A DNA stretch of 64,000 nucleotides from Haloarcula argentinensis DSM 12282 (GCA_000336895.1 AOLX01000017.1:180649-244648); one strand, 5' to 3'; numbered from the stretch's first letter, positions 25,712-35,490 are shown. Notes: generated by a model from the letters alone, not told the origin. Numbers and translations are program-made.

Positions 25712-26500
25712 GTGGCACACGTCGATCGACTTACCGTCTACCCCGTCAAGGCGCTGGACGGCATGGACTGCGAATCGGTATCGATCCGCCCGGGCGGCAC
25801 ACTGGCGCACGACCGCGAGTTCGCCATGTTCGACGCCGATGGCGACGTGATCAACGGGAAGCGGACCGACCGCGTCCACGACATCGACACCGGCTACGAT
25901 CCCGAAACAGGAACGCTGTCGGTCACCACCGACGACGACAGCACGTCGTTTGAACTTCGAGACGAGCGCGGCCGTTCGCGGGCAACCGAGTGGCTCAGCG
26001 CGTTTTTCGACGTAGACCTGACCGTCGAGCGCGACGAGACGCTTGGCTACGTCGACCGCCGGGAGATAGGGCCGTCGGTCATCAGCACCGCGACGCTGGA
26101 AACCGTGGCGTCGTGGTTCGACGACGTGACCGTTGCCGGGCTGCGACGGCGACTCCGGGCGAACGTGGAAATCGGCGGGGTCCCGGCGTTCTGGGAGGAC
26201 CGCTTCGTCGGCGCGGACGCTCCTGCCTTCCGGGCCGGCGGCGTTCGCTTCGAAGGGGTGACTCCCTGCGGTCGCTGCGTGGTCCCTCAGCGGGACCCCG
26301 ACACCGGCGAGAAAACACCGGAATTCCGGGAACAGTTCATCGAACGCCGGCAAGAGACGTTTCCGGAGTGGGCCGACCGCGACGCCTTCGATCACTTTTA
26401 CACGCTAATGCTCATCGCCCGCGTTCCCGAGGCCAACCGCGGTTCGGACCTTGGCGTCGGAGACGCTGTCGAGGTCGTGCCGGCAGTCGAAACGTCGTGA
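25712..26500 (+). CDS. MOSC domain protein
   Basis: A 262-residue protein with an N-terminal MOSC beta-barrel domain (VDRLTVYPVKALDGMDCESV, LAHDREFAMFDADGDVINGKR) and a C-terminal MOSC domain with the conserved cysteine in GVTPCGRCVVPQRDPDTGE near 188. MOSC proteins bind molybdenum cofactor or handle sulphur for metal centres; mARC-type enzymes are relatives. It begins with GTG. It lies 54 bases before a ferredoxin gene on the same strand, a possible redox partner. Confidence 0.87.
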   Translation: MAHVDRLTVYPVKALDGMDCESVSIRPGGTLAHDREFAMFDADGDVINGKRTDRVHDIDTGYDPETGTLSVTTDDDSTSFELRDERGRSRATEWLSAFFDVDLTVERDETLGYVDRREIGPSVISTATLETVASWFDDVTVAGLRRRLRANVEIGGVPAFWEDRFVGADAPAFRAGGVRFEGVTPCGRCVVPQRDPDTGEKTPEFREQFIERRQETFPEWADRDAFDHFYTLMLIARVPEANRGSDLGVGDAVEVVPAVETS

Positions 26501-26554
26501 AGGGGCGGCAGCGAGACCGACAATCGAAAGGCGGTCCGCCTCGAACAGAGTGTA

Positions 26555-26896
26555 ATGGCAGACGCGGACGACCACGTCGACCCGAGCGAAATCGGCGAAC
26601 AGGACGGCCCCCCAATCGAGGAGAAACCGTACAAGATCATCTTCGAGGCCAACAAGTGCTTCGGCGCGGGCAAGTGCGCCGAGAAGTCGCGCAACTGGAC
26701 GCTCGACTTGGACACCGGCATCGCCAAGCCCGAGACCTACTTCATCGACGAGGAGGAGCTCGATCACAACGTCGCGGCCGCGGAGGCCTGCCCGGCGAAG
26801 AAAGACCGTGGCATCATCCACGTCGTCGACCGGCGAACGAACGAAGAAATCGCCCCGGACCCGAACGGCGACGGATCACTCTCCGTCGACTGGTAG
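26555..26896 (+). CDS. Ferredoxin with three cluster cysteines
   Basis: A 113-residue acidic protein. The cluster region reads NKCFGAGKCAEKS followed by EACPAKK about 45 residues later, so three Cys are visible where a [4Fe-4S] centre needs four. This suits a single [3Fe-4S] cluster, as in many ferredoxins that serve cytochrome P450s. The MOSC gene is directly upstream. The charged N- and C-terminal extensions are haloarchaeal in style. Confidence 0.75.
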   Translation: MADADDHVDPSEIGEQDGPPIEEKPYKIIFEANKCFGAGKCAEKSRNWTLDLDTGIAKPETYFIDEEELDHNVAAAEACPAKKDRGIIHVVDRRTNEEIAPDPNGDGSLSVDW

Positions 26897-27082
26897 CGCA
26901 GTTGCTGCTCGCGACAGCGGTTACTGATATCTGTCAGTCCACGTCGACACCGGTGCGTGCGGTCAGAGACTCCGAAAAATCGATTCTGCGGGGGTGGGTT
27001 TCCCTATCCAGAGAATAGCCGTTACAGGATATATCATGTAAGATTACTATAGATAATAAACTGAATTTCTTCATGCGAGCAG

Positions 27083-27090
27083 TTTAATAT
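27083..27090 (+). promoter_or_regulatory. TATA-like element of the peptide ABC operon
   Basis: TTTAATAT in an AT-rich stretch (27020-27145) that contrasts with the GC-rich surroundings. It lies about 56-63 bases before the ATG at 27146, so the transcript would carry a leader of about 30 bases. The 249-base gap 26897-27145 shows no gene. Confidence 0.4.
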
Positions 27091-27145
27091 TTCAAGCTAC
27101 TGTATGACATAACTTCTATTTGTAGGGGGCAATTTGGGTATCAAT

Positions 27146-29011
27146 ATGCCACGTTCAAGTAGCATGGAACGGCGATCGTTTCTGAAAGCAACGGGCAGTG
27201 CTGCGGCAGCCGCAGCGCTGGCAGGATGTTCCAGTGATAGCGACGAGACTGAGGGAACAGAGGAGGGGACTGGCGGCGGTATGGACTCGACAGACGGCAG
27301 TGGGGGCGATGTCGGGACCGACCTGAAACAAGAGGGGGACCTCTGGCGGGTCAACACGGGCACGATGACGACGATGGACCCCATCGAGGCGACCGACACC
27401 CAGTCAGGAATCGTTATCCAGCAGATGTTCGACCCGCTGATGAACTATCCCGACGCGCAGCCCGCTGTAGAGGGGCTTATGGCTGCTGACTATGAAGTAT
27501 CTGATGACTTCACAACCTACACGTTCCAGTTGAAAGATGCGACCTTCCACAACGGGGACACCGTAACCGCCAGTGACTTCGTCTACGCGTTCGAACGGCT
27601 GACTGCATCTGACAACTCCAGTCGTGCCTACTTCGTTCTGGACTCGCTGGGCGTCACACACGAAACGACGACCGAGACGGTCGACGGCGAAGAACAGGAG
27701 GTGTACGAGCCCGGGACACTCGGCGTCACGGCCGTTGACGAAACGACGCTCGAAATCCAGCTAGACGCGCCATTTGCCTCCACGCTGGAAATGCTTGCGT
27801 ATTCCTCCTTCTCACCAGTTCCTGAGGGCATGGTCGGCGACATCGAAGGATACGAGGGCGAGGTGACACAGGCCGAGTTCTCCAGTTCGAGCCCAGTCGG
27901 GAACGGGCCATTCGAGTTCGATACGTGGGACTCCGGCACTGAAGCCAGGGTCAGCGCGTACGACGACTATTACGGCGAGAGCCCGAGCGTCGACGGCGTC
28001 CACTTTGCGGTCATCGAGAGCGATTCGGCCAATTACAACTACGCGATGAACCGCAATGCCGATATCTTCGAGCTCCCCACAGCGCAGTACGACCCCGGGA
28101 AGGTATCTGTCGAAGAAGAAGATGACCAGGGTCGTCAGAACGGGACCTACGGGGAGTTGCGAAACGGCGACACGGCCAATTACTCCGGTGTGTCGACCAT
28201 CGGCGTGTTCTATCTCGGCTTTGATATGGCCAGCGTGCCCAAGCCGGTCCGTCAGGCGGTCGCGTACGCGATGAACCAGCATACTGTTGTCGAACAGGTG
28301 TTCAAACAGCGCGGCGAACCCGCGTACAACTTCACGCCGAAATCCATCTTCCCCGGCGGCCCCCAGAACTACAACGACCGCGCCGAAAACGAGTATCCAT
28401 ACGGCTACGACGACAGCCAGCTCGGAGAGGCCCGCTCGGTGATGGAAGAGGCTGGCTACGGCGAAAACGAGCGTTTCGCCATGGAGCTGACAATCTACGA
28501 GTCCGGTACCTGGAGCGAAACCGCAAGCATCCTTCGAGACCAGCTTGAGAGTGTCTTCATCGACCTCGAAGTCAATCAAGCGCCGTTCAACACGCTCCTC
28601 GAACGTGGTCGCAACGGCGAGCTAGAGATGTACTCGCTTGGCTGGGTCGCCGACTGGCCCGCCCCAGACAACTTCCTCCAGCTGCTGAACCCGCCACAGA
28701 CCGATACAAGCCTCGACTTCCCGATTTCGTACGTCAACTGGCAGCCGGAGAACGGCGACGCTGCACAGCGGGCTGAGGAGGCGTATCAGTCAATCGGCGA
28801 CAACCCGGCACCGACAGAGGAAGATCAGGCCGCCCGGAACGACGCATACGTCCAACTCGAGGACGCAAACTGGGAAGACATCGCAATGCTGCCGGTGTAT
28901 CACGAGCTGAGGGAGCTGTTCTGGTACGACCACGTTGACTTTACGCCGCCGGCTGGGATGGGGCCGAGCCGACAGAAGATGAACACTGTGTCGCTCGGAG
29001 ACAGAGAGTAA
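27146..29011 (+). CDS. Dipeptide/oligopeptide ABC transporter substrate-binding lipoprotein
   Basis: A 621-residue extracellular binding protein of family 5 (DppA/OppA). It starts with a Tat motif (MERRSFLKATG) and a lipobox at C28 (LAGC), then an acidic linker, so it is exported folded and lipid-anchored. The family pattern LWRVNTGTMTTMDPIEATDTQSG and the ENGDAAQRAEEAY end region are visible. It captures peptides, or in some relatives nickel or sugars; the ligand is not predictable. It heads a five- to six-gene operon and is separated from the first permease by a hairpin. Confidence 0.93.
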   Translation: MPRSSSMERRSFLKATGSAAAAAALAGCSSDSDETEGTEEGTGGGMDSTDGSGGDVGTDLKQEGDLWRVNTGTMTTMDPIEATDTQSGIVIQQMFDPLMNYPDAQPAVEGLMAADYEVSDDFTTYTFQLKDATFHNGDTVTASDFVYAFERLTASDNSSRAYFVLDSLGVTHETTTETVDGEEQEVYEPGTLGVTAVDETTLEIQLDAPFASTLEMLAYSSFSPVPEGMVGDIEGYEGEVTQAEFSSSSPVGNGPFEFDTWDSGTEARVSAYDDYYGESPSVDGVHFAVIESDSANYNYAMNRNADIFELPTAQYDPGKVSVEEEDDQGRQNGTYGELRNGDTANYSGVSTIGVFYLGFDMASVPKPVRQAVAYAMNQHTVVEQVFKQRGEPAYNFTPKSIFPGGPQNYNDRAENEYPYGYDDSQLGEARSVMEEAGYGENERFAMELTIYESGTWSETASILRDQLESVFIDLEVNQAPFNTLLERGRNGELEMYSLGWVADWPAPDNFLQLLNPPQTDTSLDFPISYVNWQPENGDAAQRAEEAYQSIGDNPAPTEEDQAARNDAYVQLEDANWEDIAMLPVYHELRELFWYDHVDFTPPAGMGPSRQKMNTVSLGDRE

Positions 29012-29033
29012 TCGCGTCCCTGCTGGCGTAATC

Positions 29034-29060
29034 GTCCCCGTCGCGGTTGGTGACGGGAAC
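29034..29060 (+). other. Intercistronic hairpin between binding protein and permease
   Basis: GTCCCCGTC (29034-29042) pairs with GACGGGAAC (29052-29060) with one mismatch and a 9-base loop. It sits in the 112-base gap after the binding-protein gene. In bacterial ABC operons such hairpins keep the binding-protein mRNA more abundant than the permease mRNA; the same role is inferred here. Confidence 0.4.
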
Positions 29061-29123
29061 AACTTCGCAGCCCTCAGAGATTATGAACTCACAAGTACCC
29101 GTACAACGGAGACAAGCTAAGCC

Positions 29124-30164
29124 ATGAGCCGTGCTACGTATATGCTCAAGCGCTTGGTACTGTCAATCCCTGTTATTATATTCGGGACGACAGTAACGTT
29201 CGCAATTATCCGGCTGGGGCCGCTCAGTCCTGCAGCGGCGATCCTCGGCCCGCAAGGTGACGCACGCGCGATCCGACAGATCGAACAACGGTTAGGGTTG
29301 AACGAACCGCTCTGGGAACAGTACTTCGACTTTATGGGAAACCTGTTCATGTTCGATCTGGGCCAGTCGTGGGTTATCAACTCCGGGACGCCGGCCATCG
29401 ACCTTATCATTAGCTACGCACCGCGGACGATCTGGCTCGGATTCTGGGCGGTCCTGATCGCCCTCGGAATCGGCATTCCGCTGGGCTTCTACGCCGGCCT
29501 GAATCCGAATACGTTCTCGGATTACTTCGCCTCCTTCGGTGGGATTGTCTGGCGAGCGATGCCGAACTTCTGGCTCGCGGTCATTCTGGTGACGGTGCTC
29601 TCGCAGTCGGAACAGCTGTTCGGGTTCAGCTGGACCAGCTTCATCGTGGAGACGAACGTCGTGACCTCGCCGAACCTTGCCGTGCTCAAGAATCCCACGA
29701 GACTGATAACTGACCCGGGACAGGCATGGACCAACCTCGCGAAAGCGACAAAGCAGATACTGCCGCCCGCACTGGTGCTCGGGTCCGCGTCGATGGGGAC
29801 AGAGATGCGTATCGGCCGAACTGCCGTGCTCGAAACGATCAACTCGAAGTACGTCGAAACGGCCAAGGCCAAAGGCGTCTCACCGCGAGTACTGGTGTGG
29901 AAGCACATCTTCCGAAACGCCCTGATTCCGCTCGTGCCGGTGATCACTGCGGAAGCGTTCATCCTGATTGGCGGGTCAGTACTCGTCGAAACTGTCTTCT
30001 CGATTAACGGTATCGGTCTCCTGTTCTTCCGAGCGGCAGAGCAGGGTGACCTCCCGCTTGTTGGAACACTGATGTATCTGTTTATCCTCCTTATCGTCGG
30101 GCTGAATATCGTACAGGACTTCGCGTACACAATTATCGACCCACGCGTGGGGTACGACGCATGA
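29124..30164 (+). CDS. Peptide ABC transporter permease (DppB-like)
   Basis: A 346-residue inner-membrane subunit with six predicted helices. The N-terminal part has the DppB-type RQIEQRLGLNEPLWEQYFDF stretch, and the EAA loop that docks the ATPase is seen in FRNALIPLVPVITAEAFILIGG near 272. The C-terminus has the ETVFSINGIGLLFFRA pattern. Its end overlaps the next permease by four bases (ATGA), so translation is coupled. Confidence 0.93.
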   Translation: MSRATYMLKRLVLSIPVIIFGTTVTFAIIRLGPLSPAAAILGPQGDARAIRQIEQRLGLNEPLWEQYFDFMGNLFMFDLGQSWVINSGTPAIDLIISYAPRTIWLGFWAVLIALGIGIPLGFYAGLNPNTFSDYFASFGGIVWRAMPNFWLAVILVTVLSQSEQLFGFSWTSFIVETNVVTSPNLAVLKNPTRLITDPGQAWTNLAKATKQILPPALVLGSASMGTEMRIGRTAVLETINSKYVETAKAKGVSPRVLVWKHIFRNALIPLVPVITAEAFILIGGSVLVETVFSINGIGLLFFRAAEQGDLPLVGTLMYLFILLIVGLNIVQDFAYTIIDPRVGYDA

Positions 30165-31621
30165 TGGAGACAGAACTCACCGAAGACATCGATCAGCCGT
30201 TACGGGACCGACTCAAGGCCCACCCCGGGCCGGCATTGCTGTGGGGGGCCGGGCTCTGTCTCCTGTTGTTGCTTGAGGGACCGACGTACCTCGATGGGCT
30301 GCTCGGCGCGATTGGCTTCGGACTCGGGCTACTTCCGGGCGCGCCCGGTGCCGAGGCGTTCGCCAGTGCGTCGGCGTTCTTCAGCGAACTGCCGCACCTG
30401 CTGAGCCGCGAACTGATACCCAACCGAGGGTACTACGACGGGAGCGCCTGGCAAGGCACGTTCCTCGGCCTTGAGCCGAAGTACGCATGGCTCATTCGCT
30501 TCCTGCTGGTGTATGCATACGTTGCGGTCTTGCTGGGCTGGTTGTGGTACGGGTACGTGACGTTCCGTCGACACTATCGCGCTGCTGACTGGACACCGAC
30601 TGACGACGTCATCGACCGACTCCGAAGCCACTACTGGGGCCTGTTCGGGCTCGCTGTCGTCGTCTTCTTCATTACGATGGCCGCGTTCGCTCCCGTTGTC
30701 GGCCCAACGACAGCCGAAGAGAATATCCAGGGACCGTACTCCCACGATATGCAGTACTACGACGCGGATACGGAGACGGTGGAAACAATTACGATCGGCG
30801 AGGCGAATCTTGGTTCCGCCTCCCGCGGGAGCGGTGACAGCAACGTCGGAATCTGGAGTTACGACGACTTCGGGCGGTTCCATCCCGTCGGAACGCTCGT
30901 CAGCGGTAAGGACCTGTTCACCTTCCTCGCCTTTGGCGCACGGGTGTCGCTGTTCATCGGCCTCGGGTCGATGGCGATTGCAGGCTTTATCGCGACGACG
31001 CTGGCATTAGTTACCGCCTACTACAAGGGGGTGGCCGACCTCATCGTGGTACTGACCAGTGACTCCGTGCAGGCAATGCCAGCATTACTGCTGGTGATTC
31101 TTGCGACAGTGGTGTTCAAGAACCACTGGATAGCGGAGCTGTACAACGGAGCGATGCTGTTCATCCTCCTGTTTGCGTTAATACGCTGGCCGGGGCTGTG
31201 GCGAGCGGTACGTGGCCCTGCGTTACAGGTCGGCGAACAGGAGTGGGTCGACGCGGCAAAGAGTTACGGCCAGCGACCCACTGTGATTATGCGGAAACAT
31301 ATGGCACCGTATATCCTCGGCTATCTCCTGGTTTACGCCTCCCTGACGCTCGGTGGCGTCATTATTTCCGTCTCTGCGCTCTCGTTCCTCGGGCTCGGGA
31401 TTACCGCCCCGACTCCCGAGTGGGGGCGGGCGATCAACATCGGGCAACAGTACATCGCCAGTCAGTCCTGGCACATCTCGCTCATTCCGGGTATCCTGAT
31501 TACGCTGGTCGTTACCGGGTTCAACGCACTGAGTGATGGGATTCGTGACGCTATCGACCCACAGAGCGAGGGTGCTGAAGGCGGTGCAGCTGGCGCGGCC
31601 GCCGGAGGTGGTGGCGGATGA
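30161..31621 (+). CDS. Peptide ABC transporter permease (DppC-like) with extended N-terminus
   Basis: A 486-residue partner permease, longer than the usual 280-300. The standard DppC core begins near residue 160 (LFGLAVVVFFITMAAFAPVVG) and carries the EAA loop KHMAPYILGYLLVYASLTLGG near 382. The first 150 residues add two to three extra hydrophobic segments and a large loop. It ends in a Gly/Ala-rich tail. Four-base overlaps join it to the genes on both sides. Confidence 0.9.
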   Translation: MMETELTEDIDQPLRDRLKAHPGPALLWGAGLCLLLLLEGPTYLDGLLGAIGFGLGLLPGAPGAEAFASASAFFSELPHLLSRELIPNRGYYDGSAWQGTFLGLEPKYAWLIRFLLVYAYVAVLLGWLWYGYVTFRRHYRAADWTPTDDVIDRLRSHYWGLFGLAVVVFFITMAAFAPVVGPTTAEENIQGPYSHDMQYYDADTETVETITIGEANLGSASRGSGDSNVGIWSYDDFGRFHPVGTLVSGKDLFTFLAFGARVSLFIGLGSMAIAGFIATTLALVTAYYKGVADLIVVLTSDSVQAMPALLLVILATVVFKNHWIAELYNGAMLFILLFALIRWPGLWRAVRGPALQVGEQEWVDAAKSYGQRPTVIMRKHMAPYILGYLLVYASLTLGGVIISVSALSFLGLGITAPTPEWGRAINIGQQYIASQSWHISLIPGILITLVVTGFNALSDGIRDAIDPQSEGAEGGAAGAAAGGGGG

Positions 31622-32829
31622 GCCACACCGAAGACGGCGAGCCGCTGCTGGCCGTTGACAACCTCCGGACCGTGTTCCACAGTGATAAAGAGGAGATCCG
31701 CGCTGTCGACGGCGTTTCATTCGATATCGAACGCGGCGAGACGCTCGGGATCGTCGGCGAATCCGGTTCGGGTAAGAGCGTCACCGCACGCTCGATAATG
31801 GGATTGGTCGACAGTCCGGGCGAAATCCGCGAAGAGTCGTCCATACGGTTGGACGGGCGAGAGCTGACGGCGCTTTCGGAGAAGCAATACCGGTCAGTTC
31901 GTGGCGGCGACATCGCGATGGTGTTTCAGGACCCGCTGAGCTCGCTCAACCCGGTGTACACTGTCGGGAACCAGATCATCGAGGCGCTGGAGCTCCACCG
32001 CGATATGGAGGGCGCTGAGGCCAAGTCGGAGGCCATCGAACTGCTGCGTGCAGTCGGCATCCCCGACGCGGCACGGCGTGTCGATGAGTTCCCACACGAG
32101 TTCTCTGGCGGGATGCGTCAGCGAGCCGTCATCGCGATGGCACTGGCCTGTGACCCAGATCTGCTCATCTGTGACGAGCCGACGACAGCACTCGATGTCA
32201 CCATTCAGGCCCAGATTCTGGACCTGCTACAGGAAATTCAGGCGAAGCGTGACATCGGTATCATGTTCATTACGCACGACATGGGCGTCATCGCGGAGGT
32301 CGCCGACCGCGTCGCCGTGATGTACGCCGGCGAAGTCGTCGAGCAAGCACCCGTAGAGGAACTGTTCGCGAACCCACACCACCCATACACGCAGGGATTA
32401 CTGCAGAGCATTCCTGGCCGGAACCCCAGTACGGATCGGCTACCCACTATCGAAGGGGACGTACCGACGCCACACGAATCGGCGTCGTACTGCCGGTTCG
32501 TCAGTCGATGCCCGAAGGGCTTCGACGAGTGTGAGCGGGTCCATCCCGCGCACGTCGAGGTCGGCGAATCAGCAGACCACACTGCCGCGTGTCTCCTGTA
32601 CCCCGAAGATATGCCTACCGACGACACTGTGACACAGCACGAAGAGAACGCGGACCAGACAGGCGTCGAAGCAGACGAAGCACTGTCGGCGGATGACTGG
32701 CCGGCTGAGCGCCGAAAAGCTAGTGAGGATACTGGTCCCGAAGACAGCGACGCACGGGCCGATGGCGGCCACGGCCACAGTGCCGGTGACACCGGCGGAC
32801 ACAGTGAGGGGGGTGGCTCAGATGAGTGA
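31618..32829 (+). CDS. Peptide ABC transporter ATP-binding protein (DppD-like)
   Basis: A 403-residue ATPase. Walker A GESGSGKS is at 47-54, the signature FSGGMRQR near 162, and Walker [13 protein letters not shown] near 182. The oligopeptide-type C-terminal domain follows, with the cysteine-rich [15 protein letters not shown] near 290 and CLLYPED. In related importers these Cys can hold an iron-sulphur cluster. After residue 330 an acidic, His- and Gly-rich disordered tail is added. Overlaps the next ATPase gene by eight bases. Confidence 0.93.
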   Translation: MSHTEDGEPLLAVDNLRTVFHSDKEEIRAVDGVSFDIERGETLGIVGESGSGKSVTARSIMGLVDSPGEIREESSIRLDGRELTALSEKQYRSVRGGDIAMVFQDPLSSLNPVYTVGNQIIEALELHRDMEGAEAKSEAIELLRAVGIPDAARRVDEFPHEFSGGMRQRAVIAMALACDPDLLICDEPTTALDVTIQAQILDLLQEIQAKRDIGIMFITHDMGVIAEVADRVAVMYAGEVVEQAPVEELFANPHHPYTQGLLQSIPGRNPSTDRLPTIEGDVPTPHESASYCRFVSRCPKGFDECERVHPAHVEVGESADHTAACLLYPEDMPTDDTVTQHEENADQTGVEADEALSADDWPAERRKASEDTGPEDSDARADGGHGHSAGDTGGHSEGGGSDE

Positions 32830-34159
32830 ATCAGTCGTCGACACTGTGTCCCACCAGACCGGCGAGACGTTGGTCGATGTGCAGGATCTGAAGACGTACT
32901 ACGAAGACGGCGGGCTGCTTGGAAGCGATCCCGTAAAAGCCGTCGACGGCGTGAACTTCGAGATTGCACGCGGCGAGACGTTCGGACTGGTCGGTGAATC
33001 CGGCTGTGGCAAGACGACTCTCGGTCGGACGCTCATCCAACTGGAGACGGCCACGTCCGGGGCGGTCTCCTTCGATGGAACGGATATAACCGAACTTAGC
33101 GGCGGCGACCTCAAGGAGTGGCGCCGCAACGCCCAGATGGTGTTTCAGGACCCCGAGTCGAGCCTCAACGACCGGATGACTGTCGGCGAGATCATCCGCG
33201 AACCGCTGGACGTTCACGAACAGGGCACGGCCCGCGAGCGTCGGGAAAAGGTGCGGACACTGCTCGACCAGGTCGGGCTCATGCCGGAGCACTACTACCG
33301 GTATCCCCACCAGTTCTCCGGCGGGCAGCGACAGCGAATCGGCATTGCTCGCGCACTCGCACTCGAACCGGAGTTCGTCGTCCTCGACGAGCCCGTTTCG
33401 GCACTCGACGTGTCCGTTCAGGCCCAGATACTCAATCTGCTAGAGGAACTGCAAGAGGAGTTCGGCCTCACGTATCTCTTCATCGCGCACGACCTGAGCG
33501 TGGTCCGGCACATCTGTGACCGCGTCGGGGTGATGTATCTCGGGAACCTCATGGAGGTCGGGCCGACGGAACAGTTGTTCCAGAGCCCGGAAAACCCCTA
33601 CACGCGCGCATTGCTGTCGGCGATTCCGGAACCTGACCCCACGGTACAGGTGGACCGGATTACCCTGCCGGGATCACCACCGAGTCCACGGGACCCACCG
33701 GAGGGGTGTCCCTTCGCAACGCGGTGTCCCGTTCGGATTCGGCCAGAGGACATAGACGCTAGCGATGCGGTGTGGGACCGGATCCGAGAGTTCCGTGACG
33801 TCATTCGCGAGCGGTCCCGCGCGGAGCAGTCGGTCGGTGAGCGGCTCAAGGAACGGCTCGGGTTCGACACCGCGCTGGCCGACAGCGAGGAGATCGTCGA
33901 AGAGGAGTTCGACGACGTGACCCTTCCGCCAGACGTACAGGAGCACGTCGAGCAGGCGGCGACGTATCTCAGTGATGGCGATCCCGACGCCGCTCGTGCC
34001 TACCTCAGAGAAGTGTTCGGCGGTCAGTGTGACACCGAAACGCCGCAGTACTACGATGTCGACGACAGGCAGATGAGCTTCTGTCACCGGCATGCACAGG
34101 AGCACGTCTCCCCTGGCGAAGAACTGCGCCAACGTGGCTACGACACGCACGATGGATAA
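32822..34159 (+). CDS. Peptide ABC transporter ATP-binding protein (DppF-like)
   Basis: The second ATPase, 445 residues. Walker A GESGCGKT lies near residue 59, the signature FSGGQRQR near 165, and Walker [12 protein letters not shown] near 187. The C-terminal region contains [10 protein letters not shown] near 298 and then about 130 extra residues, helical and acidic, ending with a Cys/His segment ([18 protein letters not shown]). The ATG at 32822 is chosen over an upstream in-frame start because it sits at the end of the preceding gene and begins just before the conserved domain. Confidence 0.92.
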   Translation: MSESVVDTVSHQTGETLVDVQDLKTYYEDGGLLGSDPVKAVDGVNFEIARGETFGLVGESGCGKTTLGRTLIQLETATSGAVSFDGTDITELSGGDLKEWRRNAQMVFQDPESSLNDRMTVGEIIREPLDVHEQGTARERREKVRTLLDQVGLMPEHYYRYPHQFSGGQRQRIGIARALALEPEFVVLDEPVSALDVSVQAQILNLLEELQEEFGLTYLFIAHDLSVVRHICDRVGVMYLGNLMEVGPTEQLFQSPENPYTRALLSAIPEPDPTVQVDRITLPGSPPSPRDPPEGCPFATRCPVRIRPEDIDASDAVWDRIREFRDVIRERSRAEQSVGERLKERLGFDTALADSEEIVEEEFDDVTLPPDVQEHVEQAATYLSDGDPDAARAYLREVFGGQCDTETPQYYDVDDRQMSFCHRHAQEHVSPGEELRQRGYDTHDG

Positions 34160-34559
34160 CCTGGCGGGAAAGGTACTCGATCTGCTGTGGTACGCCCTCG
34201 GTGTAACGCTCACAGCTACGCTTATCGGCGGCGTGCTCTCGCCGCTCCGTGGCGGTGGCTGGGTGACAGTGAAGTTCGTCCTGTTTTTTATTGGCTTCGC
34301 GCTGTTCGGCTACGCCTCGGTCACGCTGTGGCGTGCGCCCTCTCTCGATTCCGACGAGCCAGACGGGTCCGACGTGTCGTTCGGCGTGTCAGCGCGCGAG
34401 CGGACGCCGTTCGAGTCAGCGCTGGCCCGTGTCGCCCCGTCGCTCGATACGCTCGCCCCGCCCGAAGATCGACTCTCGCCGCCGGTGAAACTCTTCGTTG
34501 CGAGTCTGTTCGTCCTCGGGCTCTCCCTGAGCATGGAGGTCGTCTTCGGCGTCCAGTGA
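34152..34559 (+). CDS. Small membrane protein coupled to the peptide ABC operon
   Basis: A 135-residue protein with three hydrophobic segments (about 10-30, 38-58 and 115-133) separated by an acidic loop. The ATG at 34152 overlaps the end of the DppF-like gene by eight bases, which points to translational coupling. No family with a known role is recognised. It may be an accessory transporter subunit or only a co-transcribed gene. Confidence 0.65.
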   Translation: MDNLAGKVLDLLWYALGVTLTATLIGGVLSPLRGGGWVTVKFVLFFIGFALFGYASVTLWRAPSLDSDEPDGSDVSFGVSARERTPFESALARVAPSLDTLAPPEDRLSPPVKLFVASLFVLGLSLSMEVVFGVQ

Positions 34560-34596
34560 CACCACCATTTACCTCCCGCGGGCGTAACGACAGGGT

Positions 34597-35121
34597 ATGG
34601 TAAAGACAGGTGGCGAGGGGACGGACGACCTCGAACGGCTTGCCGCCGGTTCGGACGACCGCAAGGTATCGTGGAAACAGACGTTAGAAGAGACACAGGC
34701 ACTGGCAGACCAGCGGCGTTCTAACGGCCGCGAGGCCGTCGTCGTCCCGGCCGGGGATGCGGGCCTGCAGACAGTCGACGACGGTGACGGGCTCGAACTC
34801 GTGTTCGTCATTCCGGGCAACAAGGCCGAAGACGTGGCGCGGCTGGTCGAATCGAATCCCCTCGAAGCGTACGACGTGTACCGGCGGACGGTCGGAGAAC
34901 AGGTGTTTCTGGCCGTCGAGTACTTCGACCCGGACGCAGCGTCGCTCTTCATCGCTGGCGCGTACGAGCTCCGAGATGCCGGGAACGCGGTTCGCGCTGC
35001 GAACGACGGTGCGACGTTCCAGACATTGCTCAGGAAACTGGACGGGACACCCGTCGCTACGTTCGACCACGCGGACCGGACAAAGTTCCTTCCGACCGAG
35101 AGACTCCCGGTCGAAGAGTAG
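34597..35121 (+). CDS. Uncharacterised conserved haloarchaeal protein
   Basis: A 174-residue soluble acidic protein. The N-terminal third is helical (WKQTLEETQALADQRRSNGRE), and the rest alternates strands and helices (LELVFVIPGNKAEDVARLVES, EQVFLAVEYFDPDAASLFIAG). No catalytic motif is seen. It lies 37 bases after the membrane protein gene and could be the last gene of the ABC operon. Function unknown. Confidence 0.6.
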   Translation: MVKTGGEGTDDLERLAAGSDDRKVSWKQTLEETQALADQRRSNGREAVVVPAGDAGLQTVDDGDGLELVFVIPGNKAEDVARLVESNPLEAYDVYRRTVGEQVFLAVEYFDPDAASLFIAGAYELRDAGNAVRAANDGATFQTLLRKLDGTPVATFDHADRTKFLPTERLPVEE

Positions 35122-35263
35122 GGACCCGGAGGAGGTGACAGTCGAATCGGTGTGTCATGCTCGCTGTCGAGTCTCACTGACGTAACTGTGATATGAGGCG
35201 GTTCCCTCCTCGCAGTCCAAGACCGAAAGGACCATTCACTAGCCCCCGCAGAGTTCAATCTGC

Positions 35264-35348
35264 GCGAGGGTAGCCGAGCTTGGCCAAAGGCGGTGGGCTT
35301 AAGACCCGCTCCCGTAGGGGTCCGTGGGTTCGAATCCCATCCCTCGCA
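35264..35348 (+). tRNA. tRNA-Leu (anticodon UAA)
   Basis: A class II tRNA with a long variable arm. Acceptor GCGAGGG pairs with CCCTCGC, followed by A. The anticodon stem is GTGGG/CCCGC with loop CTTAAGA, giving anticodon TAA, which reads leucine TTA and TTG. The T arm is GTGGG TTCGAAT CCCAT. No intron and no encoded CCA. Its 3' end is repeated downstream. Confidence 0.95.
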
Positions 35349-35353
35349 TTCTG
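35328..35353 (+). repeat. Direct repeat copy 1: 3' end of tRNA-Leu (attachment-site-like)
   Basis: A 26-base stretch covering the T loop, acceptor strand and five flanking bases (through ATTCTG). It is repeated without mismatch at 35435-35460. The 3' end of a tRNA gene is the standard integration site of tyrosine-recombinase elements, so this copy is the likely original site. Confidence 0.75.
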
Positions 35354-35387
35354 TTGCGAACAATCCGTGAGCAGCGAATGTCGTAGT

Positions 35388-35398
35388 GGGATTCGAAC
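35388..35398 (-). repeat. Inverted T-arm fragment 1
   Basis: GGGATTCGAAC, the reverse complement of the tRNA T-loop sequence GTTCGAATCCC. It lies 34 bases after the first direct repeat copy and recurs at the matching place after the second copy. Confidence 0.6.
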
Positions 35399-35434
35399 TA
35401 CGGAAACGCGAGCAACGCGAGCGTTTGCATTCGA

Positions 35435-35460
35435 GTTCGAATCCCATCCCTCGCATTCTG
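35435..35460 (+). repeat. Direct repeat copy 2: displaced tRNA-Leu 3' end
   Basis: Identical over 26 bases to 35328-35353, offset by 107 bases and with no tRNA body attached. This is what remains after an element integrated or excised at the tRNA, or a tandem duplication. The gap 35349-35712 holds no gene; it contains these repeats and little else. Confidence 0.75.
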
Positions 35461-35490
35461 CGACAAGTGGACACGAAGAACGATGCAAAC

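Noticed and set aside
15905-26896. A P450-ferredoxin operon
   Set aside because: The ferredoxin is 9 kb away on the other strand and follows a MOSC gene. A partnership is possible but the layout gives no support for an operon.
28470-28590. Possible second peptide-binding gene in an overlapping minus frame (27812-28579)
   Set aside because: A long antisense frame caused by GC-biased codons; the plus-strand binding protein is continuous and has clear motifs.
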